NCBI GenBank assembly: GCA_034698045.1
Contig: JAQGAU010000191.1
Coordinates: 1-35,206, forward strand
DNA: 35,206 nt
Reading direction: 5' to 3'
Origin: Paramacrobiotus richtersi
Lineage: Eukaryota > Tardigrada > Eutardigrada > Parachela > Macrobiotidae
A program made the translations under genes and the position numbers. Shown here one piece after another: positions 11,701-20,719 of this stretch. The notes below the pieces were generated by a model. The model ran no database searches and was not told the DNA's origin. It was given only the letters and a program-made list of their open reading frames with translations. Numbering within the stretch: position 1 is the first letter of the stretch; each line of letters starts with the position of its first letter.

Positions 11701-11922
11701 AATGAACACCATACATAACAATGCTCAAGCTGTTGTCAGCATAGTTGCATCATACTTATGCGCTTGTATATCCACGGCAACGTCTCCGTTTGACTGAACG
11801 ACTCGGAACGTGACATCGCTCAAAATATCCTTCCCGAGAATATATCTCGCTCTGTCGGCAATTGTCCTAATTTTTCCTTGCCATCCCCATATCTGATCTT
11901 GGGCTTGGTTGTTTGGATTCAT
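8728..11922 (-). CDS. BTB-2: BTB-BACK protein paralogous to BTB-1, with in-frame TAG in BACK
   Basis: Minus-strand exons: 11922-11756, 11650-11531, 11445-11286, 10600-10422, 10287-10152, 9819-9641, 9418-9122, 9037-8917 and 8846-8728, plus a tiny exon needed between 9641 and 9418 (a 7-nt candidate is 9567-9561). Exons 2 to 6 have exactly the BTB-1 lengths (120, 160, 179, 136, 179). Motifs: WGWQGKIRTIADRARY, LSDVTFRV, FLLALGSEVFETMFFG, RYIYHDQIGPF, LYAAKKYGIP, LSRDTLKVKEADV, FLVRFPIMTSQEVAAGPAK, VGLYVQNPLPIGKR and TTVAQGQIPELYFEISE. Codon 14 of exon 4 (10561-10559, residue about 163) is TAG within SFC*EKVDL, where the BACK family usually has CWE, so TGG to TAG is likely. Frame and splice sites downstream of the stop are well preserved. 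It is a recent nonsense allele, a readthrough site or a sequencing error; as written it would give a BTB-only fragment. Confidence 0.82.
10601..11285. other. 685-bp intron 3 of BTB-2, nothing recognised
   Basis: Longest intron of BTB-2. It is AT-rich and carries no inverted terminal repeats or coding remnant that I can see. The equivalent BTB-1 intron contains the hAT-type MITE at 2626-2775; no copy of that element is present here. Confidence 0.45.
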
Positions 11923-12369
11923 TTCGTAACTTCGTAGCTGTTATACTTGAATTATACGATTCATAGAGGGTCACTGAATTCAGTTATTCGGTAGGCGAAA
12001 ACCCCAAAGGCCTGACTGACAAACAAATGACAAATCCAGGCCGATGCCGGACGAGCTGTCCTGGTTAACGTTAATCTGACTGCCAGTTACAAGGAAAACC
12101 CTATTACTGTACAGTATCTCTATAACATCTACCATAAACAATTATCGCAGCAACTGCTTGCCCTCGCCGCTAAAGTAAGATAACCAAACGCTAAAGTAAG
12201 ATAGCGTATAGGTATGCTCGACTGATACTGTTAATTGCTGTTTTAATGAATGGTTCAATTCCAATATCAACGAACGATATCTGCTAGGCGCATGCGGAGG
12301 CTTCCTTTCGGGCTTATCAAAAGTTCATTAGTCAATAGCCAAAAGCGACGAACTACATTCGCTAGCGAG

Positions 12370-12395
12370 AAGCATATGCAGCGTTGCATATGCTT
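12370..12395. repeat. perfect 11-bp stem hairpin in a divergent intergenic region
   Basis: AAGCATATGCA at 12370-12380, loop GCGT, then the reverse complement TGCATATGCTT at 12385-12395. Each arm contains the palindrome GCATATGC. It lies between the divergent starts of BTB-2 (minus) and the GPCR at 13180 (plus), about 450 and 785 bp away. It could be a cruciform or a paired transcription-factor site; function unknown. Confidence 0.5.
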
Positions 12396-12793
12396 TTCGG
12401 TATTATCTTTTGGCTGGCGTTAATCGTTCGTTCTTCATTATCACCTCTATTTTCCTGTGGCTAGACGAGCATTTGCTATGCAGAACAAAACCAGATTACT
12501 TGCTCTGGTCCCGGCAGTGATTAAAATCTGCATTTAAAATTCAGTTGAAGTTTTGCACCTTCCCGTTTGGAATAAAAAAATTTAGAGTGTAAATGTAGTT
12601 TTCTTTCTCCGAGTTCTGCCACACCGACTGCAACACCGACGTCAACACAATGATAGTTATCATATTTCCATATATTAATGTACATTCGTCGGCTTCTTAT
12701 AATCGATCCGTACATGTACTCGAGATTCTAAAATGTTGGGATGGGCACCAGATTATGTACATCCAGTAATTTATTCTTTTGATCGGCGACTAG

Positions 12794-12800
12794 TATAAAA
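12794..12800 (+). promoter_or_regulatory. candidate TATA box for the plus-strand GPCR
   Basis: TATAAAA occurs about 385 bases before the preferred start ATG at 13180, with an initiator-like TCAAACT about 20 bases downstream of it. It is the best TATA match seen in the divergent spacer, but many metazoan GPCR promoters lack a TATA box, so this is tentative. Confidence 0.25.
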
Positions 12801-13179
12801 CCGATAACAGCAAGTCAAACTGCTTATGCAAAAGTATGAACTTTCAGTATAGCAGCTTTTTGTGCCATTTGTTTGTATAACCGCATGCTCGTCGGGTAAC
12901 CGACCTTATTTTCTTTTCCACATCAGGTGAATAAGGTTTGCTCTCCTTCGCGACAGCAAGCCTGTTGAAAAAACAGTCCTTGTCTAGAAGTGTTCGTATG
13001 GACTTGTTTAACAACATGTTCACGGTATGCATAATGTGATAAAACACATACTTGAGCACGGCTCCCTGGTGCCACCAAGTAAACACTGGCGCAGGAACAT
13101 CCGGCTGCTGCTGATGCCGTATTGTTTCATCTACTACTATTACTGTTTCCCTGCGAGAAGTTTTTTCTACAAGGTCACG

Positions 13180-14223
13180 ATGGACCGTAGCAACCGAACC
13201 GTCATAATCGGCCGAATCGTCATGACCGTTAACACTACCGGCAATGACACAGACAATCTTGTTCTCGATACGAAGCAAAACAGTAATTTTTATGTCTCCA
13301 TTGATATCATATCGCTAGTCTGCGTATTGGTAACCAATGGCTTTATCGCAGCATTACTGTTATTCAGCCGTCATCTCCACACCCCATTCAACATTTATGT
13401 AATCAGCCTCCTAATCTCCAACATCCTGTGCTACGTATACGATGTCTTTGTCAATGTCCTGCAGATCCTCAGCGACTGGTACATGTCATGGTGGTTAGGC
13501 CCCTCCGCTTGCATTGTTCTAATGTATGGAAACTTTGTGTTCACCGGTGGGACAAACATGTCCCATTTCTTGATAGCATTAAACCGATTGTGGGCCGTTC
13601 TTCACCCGTTCTCGTACCGTCAGTACCATTCTAAAACAGTCGCTGTTGTCGTGTGTCTTTCAATGTGGACGTTTATCCATGTGATCACCCTACCGCCACT
13701 GATTCTCGAAGCCATGCGGTTCAAGTTGGATGACGACGGGTGTAACTTGGATAACTCGGCAAACCATGCCTGGGCGATTGTTACCCTGGTCTTAGTCTAC
13801 CATGTCCCAACTTTGTTTCTTGTTGGATCATACCCGGTCTTCTTGTACAAGAAAATCAAGATGGGACTAGAAAGACGCGATATTGCGCCGTCTGTCTCCA
13901 TAAAAAGTCACAGCACATCGCGATCCAAGAGAATAGAGGTGGATCGTGGATTTGTTGTATTGACAGCGATGACTGTCAGTGTTATGGTCTGCTGGCTGCC
14001 CAATAACCTTTCAGCCACGATAATTCTGTTGACCGGACATTTCCCTCCGGACTGGGTGCGAAAGCTGTTCTGGGCGCTGTATCCCGTGCAGGCTATTATT
14101 GATCCGGTTTTGTTTGCGGTGTGTCTGCAGGATGTGCGGTTAGCCGCTAAGAAATTTGTCATTGATCACTGTTATTGTTGCAAATCTGTCAGAGATGGAA
14201 CGAAGCTGAAGGGTACTTATTGA
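13180..14223 (+). CDS. intact single-exon rhodopsin-like GPCR, 347 aa
   Basis: The frame is open from 13027, but the ATG at 13180 is preferred because it has A at -3 and G at +4 and leads directly into an N-terminus with several N-glycosylation sequons (NRT, NTT, NDT). TM1 is around ISLVCVLVTNGFIAALLLF and the TM3 Cys in PSACIVLMY. The DRY position reads NRLWAVLHPFSYRQYH. TM4 is MWTFIHVITLPP, extracellular loop 2 has a Cys in DDGCNLD, TM6 is CWLPNNLSA and TM7 ends DPVLFAVCL. A basic third loop and a Cys-rich tail (HCYCC) possibly carry palmitoylation sites. It is a plasma-membrane receptor; ligand unknown. It shares NRLWA, SYR and DPVxF with the minus-strand receptor at 6675-7604. It is transcribed divergently from BTB-2. 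Confidence 0.88.
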   Translation: MDRSNRTVIIGRIVMTVNTTGNDTDNLVLDTKQNSNFYVSIDIISLVCVLVTNGFIAALLLFSRHLHTPFNIYVISLLISNILCYVYDVFVNVLQILSDWYMSWWLGPSACIVLMYGNFVFTGGTNMSHFLIALNRLWAVLHPFSYRQYHSKTVAVVVCLSMWTFIHVITLPPLILEAMRFKLDDDGCNLDNSANHAWAIVTLVLVYHVPTLFLVGSYPVFLYKKIKMGLERRDIAPSVSIKSHSTSRSKRIEVDRGFVVLTAMTVSVMVCWLPNNLSATIILLTGHFPPDWVRKLFWALYPVQAIIDPVLFAVCLQDVRLAAKKFVIDHCYCCKSVRDGTKLKGTY

Positions 14224-14276
14224 CTAGACTTGATTGATGTTTTCGATCCACCTGTAGTCGCGTGCTTAAACCCATA

Positions 14277-14282
14277 AATAAA
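14277..14282 (+). terminator. poly(A) signal of the plus-strand GPCR
   Basis: AATAAA lies 54 bases after the TGA stop at 14221-14223, in the right orientation and at a typical spacing for a compact genome. Confidence 0.55.
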
Positions 14283-14972
14283 CCAATCGATCGCCAAGAA
14301 TAGTGAGCTATGTTTGCATGTTATTGGTCGGCCGCATTAATAATAATGAAAAAGCGGATAACGTGGCTGTAATAATGCACATACTTAAGAAGAAACTAGA
14401 AGCCAATCATAGGATTCACAGCCTTCTGTTTATCGCAGGAATCACGTTTGTTTAGCTATTAAACGGCTTACGAGATGCAAAGGTCGTTCTCCTGGTGTGT
14501 TTAAAGGATCAAATGTACGGCTTTTGGTACAAAATTGTTTCCTTCTTTTGTAGAACCTTTAAGAATCTTGTGATCTTCCACTATTACTGTGCTGAAAATT
14601 AACGCATAACAAGATTATTGTTTGCCCGAATGGAGCTGCTCGATCCGCCTTAAGCCGTTCCATTGCCGTATGCCGATAATATTAGCATGTCTCGTGCTGA
14701 CGTGCGGGTGTATCTGCCAGGCGGTGATCTTCGCCATGGTAATTAAAAATTCACGAGCTGATCCTTACTGTCTCGGCAATAAAAATAGCTTCTGTATACA
14801 GCGTGACCTTTGGACTCTTATAACGTGTGAAACTGTTTCAGTGCAGCGGTCGAGCAAAAAAAAACGAGAAGCTTGTCGCTACAATAGCACCTTACAGTCA
14901 CACGGAAACTGTTTAATTTCTGGTCGAACGATACAGTAATCGAACCCGTCTTGAGGATCTATTTGAACACCT
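14283..14972. other. intergenic between convergent GPCR genes, no gene seen
   Basis: About 0.7 kb between the 3' ends of the plus-strand receptor at 13180 and the minus-strand receptor at 14973. No open frame with recognisable motifs and no repeat noted. Confidence 0.4.
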
Positions 14973-16206
14973 TTACGAAAACAAGCGGGCGGATGAAATA
15001 CACCGAAACGTTACATACTTCCGTAGATTGTGAAAGGTTAAGGTAAAGACAATAGGATCAACCACAGTCTGAAAACTGGATATCAGGTTAATCACTTGCG
15101 TAATAATAGAATCGTAAGCTGTTGAGAAGTTTAGCATAATATACCAAATCAAGTTAGGTGTCCAGAACAGGAAAACCGAGAGTGTAAGAAGTAGCAAAAG
15201 CCACGAAGCCTCGTTGTCTCGGGTATCCAGTACTCTTCTGCTTTGCCGGTTCGGTGCTACAAGTCAAAACATCACTGTTGCCTTATTATATCGCGGATTT
15301 TAGTGAAAGCTAGTGTAAATGTTCAACACTTAGGGTGGGTCTCGATTTCGAAGCGAATCTCGATACGGTACGGAGGCGTGGCTAAACGAAGATACGGTTC
15401 GCGAAGCCACCTCATGAGGTGGTTACGGCGCCGTACCATTCGTTTAGCCACGCCCGCGTACCGTATCGAGATTCGCTTCGAATTCGAGACCCACCCTTAC
15501 AGTTGTTTATGATACTGCTGTTATTGCTTGTCAGCGTAGGTGGGGAAACCTTGGTGATAAACCGACGACCCTGGCTCTTCTTTCTCAAGATATACGGACA
15601 TCCCGCAAGCATGATTAGTTCACTAAAGACGAGTATCATCTGCACAACAGAATTCCAAGCTTTCAGTATGACACTGCTCGCTGTGTATACAATGCAGCCT
15701 TTTTGCATATTCGAAGCGCGTAGCTTGGATTCATTGAACAGAATTCCCGGAACTGTGATAACATGGAGAACGATCCATGAAGTAACGCACAGTACTGCTG
15801 CGATTTTAATATGGTGATTGTGTTTGTAATGAATCGGGAATGTGATCGCCCATATGCGACTGACGACAATCAGGAGATGACCCAGTATACTAATGTTTCC
15901 CAAGCAATATTGCCCATATAGGTAAAACGAGCAGATGCTTAGGCCATGTTTCCATGTACTAAAGTCGGTGAAGTCATCGATAAGCAGGTCAATCGGGGAG
16001 TACGATATAATGAAAATTAAATTAGAGATAACAAGGTTTAACACATATATCAGAAATGGATTCTTGGCGATTTCACGAGTCTGGTGTAATATCAAGATTA
16101 ACACCGTACCGTTAAAAAGAACAGCTAAGATTAGGTTCAATATTTCAGCCGCATCGTAGAGACCCACCGAAACTCCGGATTCAGTAGAGTTGCTGATATT
16201 CATCAT
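14973..16206 (-). CDS. two-exon rhodopsin-like GPCR (family copy A), 329 aa
   Basis: Exon 1 runs 16206-15501 and exon 2 runs 15256-14973; the phase-1 junction gives 330 codons including the stop. The N-terminus has NIS and NST sequons. TM1-TM5 lie in exon 1, with SRIWAITFPIHYKHNH at the DRY position, SWIVLHVITVPG in TM4 and the loop-2 Cys in KGCIVYT. Exon 2 carries TM6 (FLFWTPNLIWY, with Phe where CWxP has Cys) and TM7 (DPIVFTLTF). The intron position and phase are identical in copy B (19391-20719). The acceptor GTAG/CACCG is chosen because it keeps phase and aligns with copy B. The 244-bp intron is mostly a foldback transposon that starts at intron position +5. Ligand unknown; role as a plasma-membrane receptor follows from the family. 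Confidence 0.85.
15334..15496. mobile_element. foldback MITE, Harbinger/Tourist-like, in the intron of GPCR copy A
   Basis: Two long near-identical inverted arms of about 65-70 bp begin GGGTGGGTCTCGA and share GCGAATCTCGATACGG and GCGTGGCTAAACGAA. They are separated by a centre holding the perfect palindrome CCACCTCATGAGGTGG. Both ends are bordered by TTA, consistent with the 3-bp TTA target preference of PIF/Harbinger elements; a 3-bp match is weak on its own. There is no coding content. On the minus strand the host donor is AACT/GTAAG, where GTAA is host or target sequence and the following G is the first base of the element. Confidence 0.75.
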
Positions 16207-17990
16207 AAAAAAAGAAGTGTTTCGTGCTTTCAGTATAACCGCTAGATGTAATTAACGATAGCACAGAAATTTCACTGGCAGGTGATCTGTATGTGCTGTG
16301 ACATTTTTCACAGCCTGTCTTATTACGGTGAAGATTAAAGGAAGTAATTACTGGGGAAATGCCTTGGGATTTAATGAGATTTCCTTAACGGTTACATCCG
16401 GGAACAACACTCTGAGAAACAAACCTCTGCCGAGATCTTGTGAAGCTTTGCATAATACATAGGTGTTCGTGACAAGCTTTCTTGTAATATTCTCAAGCAC
16501 TGCCTTTAGAAATACCATTAATATAATATTGCTCTCTCTTGCATATGCATTTAATCTATTGTCCACGAATCGTCTGTATTGAAAACATGTTTTTGGCCTC
16601 TTGTTGGGTTTACCTATACTATTTGTTCACCTAAGCCAATCGTAACAGTTCGCAATATTTTCGTTTGTCATGATAAGCGATCAGTTTGCAGGTGTGCAAT
16701 GTTATAGAAGTCGAACTCATTTTCAGGGAAGTGTCTGCGTTAACAGGGTTTTGATACTAAACTCGACACATACATTCCAGAGTGCATATACGGATGTAAC
16801 CGGAACGCGCCAAAAGCCAACGAGCGGCAACCTAAATAAGTTCACAGTACACAATACAGCTGTCAAATTCAGCACTCTTTTTAGGAATGTGCAATATTAA
16901 CCTGAAATCTGATTCTGTATATCGGATAATCGTTACTGTTGTGCAGCCACCTGATCCGTATATCCAGGGAACAAAAACTTTGATGGGCCAGCAAACAGTC
17001 AGTCGGGAAGACATCGACTGCCCTTCTCGTTAACGTGGGCGGTGGCCGGTGGGGCCATGTTTAAAAGAGCCGGCTATAGGGTTGCGAACTTGCCCCGTCG
17101 AAAATGAACCATAACTGATGACAGGACGACATCTCCATTCTGTCCAGTAGGTGAACCACAGGGAAACATCCGTGGTATGCTCTACAAAGCATTGATGGCA
17201 ACAACTAAAGGGAGGGAATAGATATACAAGTATCTGAAGTACCGGCATAAAAAGTCATGTCTTCAAGAATGCCAGACAAGCCTTTATTACAAAAGACCTC
17301 GTATTCTATCCAATGTCTTGGTTTCCAGCAGCTTCATCGGAGAAGAAGGCTGGTGCTACCGTGTAAAACTCGCACCATGCGAATCCGTAACCTAGCACAA
17401 GGTGTCCTGGCTTCTGAGCTCTTCCTTCCAGCACACTCAACTCAAGTGTACCGACATTCATTTTCCAACAGCTCTCTAATAGGAGGCGCTCCCTACAAAC
17501 TGTCACGGATCTGAGACAACGAGTTTTTGACAAACTGCAAACAATATAACATGAAAGATTTCCAAGCAAATGGTGAATGCGAAGCAGTCTGATTTCGACA
17601 GATCTTTAGGAGAATGCGAAGAAATTCTCACGATTAATATACCAGTGAAATACCTGCTGCAAATAGTACGGGATCAGTGGTGGGGCACTGGTGTCTAAGT
17701 TTATGATTATGGCGACACAAACCAGGCCGCTGAACTTTCTGCAGAAAGGTTTCGTTTACGAAGTAAACGTTTACGGGTAAAGGTCGTTTCTTGTGGATAA
17801 CGTTTCTGCCACCACATCGGTATTGACCATAGATACAGCGGTAGTGGCACTGTTGGTTGCATTCCCCTTTACGCCACCATGCTCAATCACACAAGAATTT
17901 TCAGCAAAACTATGTATTATGTGCCTGAAAAGTTCCGTCAGTGGAGTACCCAGCGATGTGGTTTCTGTGTTAGGTCAAAATTGACCAGGA
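16207..17990. other. intergenic region, no firm gene
   Basis: No recognisable gene. Minus-strand readings at about 17014-16915 and 17569-17306 look moderately protein-like (for example TLELSVLEGRAQKPGHLVLG, and WPIKVFVPWIYGSGG followed by a GATTTCAG/GTTAAT donor-like site). They cannot be chained in phase or matched to a family. They might be distal exons of the candidate gene at 18006-18870. Confidence 0.3.
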
Positions 17991-18005
17991 GTATGCACAG
18001 CAGCG

Positions 18006-18870
18006 TTATTTTAAAATATTTTGAAGTAGCGAAGCCATAAGGTCATTTTGATATTTGATACACTGACGTTTCGTTGGAACGCAAATCTGGAACTTCGCAA
18101 CTATTATTTCCATGAGATTGAGAAGTGTTTTTTCCTGCTCTTTCTTTCTAAAAAAAGAGTACATAGAAGTTGGAGATAAGCGACAGTTTTCTAGAGAGAA
18201 CACCGGTGTTCACAAGGTACCTTGTACATAATTCCCAGGGCCATGCACAATCATTGTGACCAGCTTCCAAAATTAACGGTGTCTTTACAGTAGTTACTCA
18301 TATAAAAGAGAACAATTGTATCAATTTTCAAAGTGAAGGCAATGCGGGTGCGTTACTCTTCACACTTGCATCCGTAGTCCGGGAACGGGATCTTTCGACG
18401 ATGTACCATGGAACATCTTGTCTAAGACTTGACATCTGGTAATACGGCGGTCAGGCATGTCGATCACAAGATCTGTGATCCCAACAGCCATGCACAAATG
18501 TACTGTAGGGAGGCCGGAAGTATAAAATTTCGAAAGAAATGGATAATATGTTTTTCCTTTACGGGAAGCCAAAAAGCTATACACAGAAAATGGCGCTTAA
18601 TTTCCTCGCATTTTCACAGAAGACCTTCAAGAATGTGTTTCTCAACCAAGACTTCCTTTGCTCGAACTCTGAAGAAACCTCGGCTAGGTACTGGGTCTTC
18701 ATACAAGTTGCTGCATCGGGATTACAATTGTGTAACTGAGTACCACGTAAATTGATGTTTTGTTGGGCACCCGGAGAAGTATCCGCACCCTTACCACAGA
18801 AATGTTTTTACGCAGACCTGGTGTGGTATGCCAACCCATGGCCAGTACGTTCTGATATCATTCAGCTACC
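18006..18870 (-). CDS. possible multi-exon gene, unrecognised, Cys-containing
   Basis: I do not recognise this gene. On the minus strand a reading NVLAMGWHTTPGLRKNISV ends at a GTAAGG donor. About 60 bases later a CTCAG acceptor opens an in-phase exon that starts LHNCNPDAATCMKTQYLAE, continues about 50 residues through VFCENARKLSAIFC and ends at a GTATAG donor (last exon base about 18583). Further readings that look coding are HLCMAVGITDLVIDMPDRR (from about 18500) and a terminal SLENCRLSPTSMYSFF to LLQNILK with a stop at 18006. Paired cysteines suggest a small secreted protein. The junction between the second and third segments does not keep phase as I placed it, so this is only a candidate and could be a decayed gene. 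Confidence 0.25.
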
Positions 18871-19347
18871 TTGATATTGCATAATTTATGTGACGTGCAT
18901 ATACTATGGTGATTTAGATTCGAACAGGAAACTGCCGTAGACTAAATTAGCAGAGATATTAGACAGGTGCAGCAGAAGGAAATTAGTTCGCAGCTTCTCA
19001 TTGCTCCACTAACAATAAGACCATTACAAGCGTGCTGACAACTGATGGGCTCTTTTGTAAGCCAGTAGACAGTTGTTGAATTGATAAATATTCTAAGGCA
19101 CCCTGGTGCAGGTCCCGGAGTTGGTGAGTGTGACTAATAAGGGCGTAACTGGGCGTTGTCTACGTTCACATATGCATTCACGTACTCGACTTACAAAAGT
19201 ATATCTGTGCAGATACTTGATCAATGATTGTACAAATCAAGCTGCCTGTGAAAAAACGCGGCTTTGTATGTTCCGCTTACGCAGTTTTTTGTTATCTACA
19301 ACGACATCCTGATCTTGTATTTCGCATTTCTACCTTTGACCTTGGTC

Positions 19348-19353
19348 TTTATT
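19348..19353 (-). terminator. poly(A) signal of GPCR copy B
   Basis: TTTATT on the plus strand (AATAAA on the minus strand) lies 38-43 bases past the stop codon of the receptor ending at 19391. Confidence 0.5.
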
Positions 19354-19390
19354 TGTCGTTTCTACGCTCATAAGTCATAACCACACTCAC

Positions 19391-20719
19391 TCAAATGCAT
19401 AGCAAAATCCTGCGAAATATGAATCCAATCTTCCTGCGGAGGTTGTCAAACGCCAGCGTGAAGACAACTGGATCAACGACAGCTTGGAAGTTAAAGATCA
19501 GGTTAATAATCTGCGTAACATTGGCATTGTACGTAGTAGAAAAGCTTAACTTGATATACCAAAACATACTGGGTGTCCAGAACAAGAAAACGGATGCGGT
19601 AAGAAGCATTAACAACCAGGATGCCTCTTGGTTATCCTCGACTTTGAAGCCGTACCGATTCAAAGCTGCAATGAAACAAACGAGTCTAGTATCATTTAGA
19701 TATTCGCTTAAATTTACATTCATATATTTATATATACGCCTTGATGATGATGATTTATTGTCTTTCTGCAACGGGACAACGTCCCCTCTGGGCATCAGAC
19801 AATCAGCCTTGCTAGTATACTATCTTATTTCCAGAGTATTTCCGTTCTTGATCAGATCGAATAGCACAAGACACATAAGCGATCGGCTTTCTTTTTTTGT
19901 CCGGATGCTAAAGTCCCAAAACGTTGGGTTATTCGCTATTATGGCTTAATTTTAATGTTAATAATAATATACTAATATTATCAACGTACCATTTCTGTGT
20001 GTGCTAGCGCTCCTACGTTCGATAAACGCAACACCCGCTACCTGTCCGATTCTGTGACTTTTTCTCCACAAAATATACGGACACCCGGCTAGCATGATTA
20101 ATTCGCTAATAACCAGAACCATTTGGGCTAGGGTGTTCCACGTCTTTAGGACAACACTGTCTGCTATATTAACAATGCATCCCTTCTGCATACTGGATGC
20201 TCTCAACAGCGAAGCGTTAAAAACAACTCCGGGAACTATTATGGCATGCAAAAGCATCCAGGAAATAACACACAGAATAATCGCTATCTTTGCGTTATGT
20301 GTGCGTTTATAATGGATTGGGAAGGTCACAGCCCAGATGCGATTAACAATGATTAATAAATGGCCAAAAATGCTGATGTTCCCCAAAGCATATTGGCAAT
20401 ACAGATAAAATGAGCAAGTCAGTAGTCCATTCGGCCACGAAATAAAATCGGTAAAATCGTCGAAAGACAGGTCAACCGGGACGTAGCAGACAAAGTAAAC
20501 CACGTTGATGCTTAAGAGATTTATGATGTAAATTAGGAAAGGGTTTTTGGCAAGGTCCTGTTTCTGGCGTAGTAGAACAACCAAGAGTACACCGTTAAAT
20601 AGCACGGCTAGAATGATATTTAGGATTTCGCAGATGTCATAAACACCCAGTGCCAATGCGGATTGTGAACAGTTAGTGCCGTTTACCATGGTACGTAAGG
20701 CTGGTAAATAAACTGTCAT
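19391..20719 (-). CDS. two-exon rhodopsin-like GPCR (family copy B), up to 334 aa
   Basis: Exon 1 runs 20719-19990 and exon 2 runs 19665-19391; the phase-1 junction (AGAAATG/GTACGT donor, CATTGCAG/CTTTG acceptor) gives 335 codons including the stop. An alternative start is the ATG at 20689, giving MVNGTNCSQ, which aligns better with the start of copy A. TM1 is around ILNIILAVLFNGVLLVVLL. The DRY position reads NRIWAVTFPIHYKRTH, TM4 has SWMLLHAIIVPG and loop 2 has Cys in KGCIVNI. Exon 2 begins LNRYGFKVEDNQEASW, then TM6 FLFWTPSMFWY and TM7 DPVVFTLAF. Closely related to copy A (15.0-16.2 kb) and to the decayed copy C (32.0-33.0 kb), all on the same strand. The 324-bp intron holds nothing recognisable. 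Confidence 0.85.

Noticed and set aside
13027-13179. Upstream ATG of the plus-strand GPCR frame
   Set aside because: The added 51 residues lack a signal peptide pattern, whereas the ATG at 13180 has a near-ideal Kozak context and an ordinary GPCR N-terminus.
12844-13278. Long minus-strand open frame opposite the plus-strand GPCR
   Set aside because: Antisense shadow of the GPCR 5' region with no motif or splice logic.
15412-15500. Extension of GPCR copy A exon 1 through the foldback element
   Set aside because: The residues come from the MITE arm; the GTAAG donor at 15500 and the copy B structure place the exon end at 15501.
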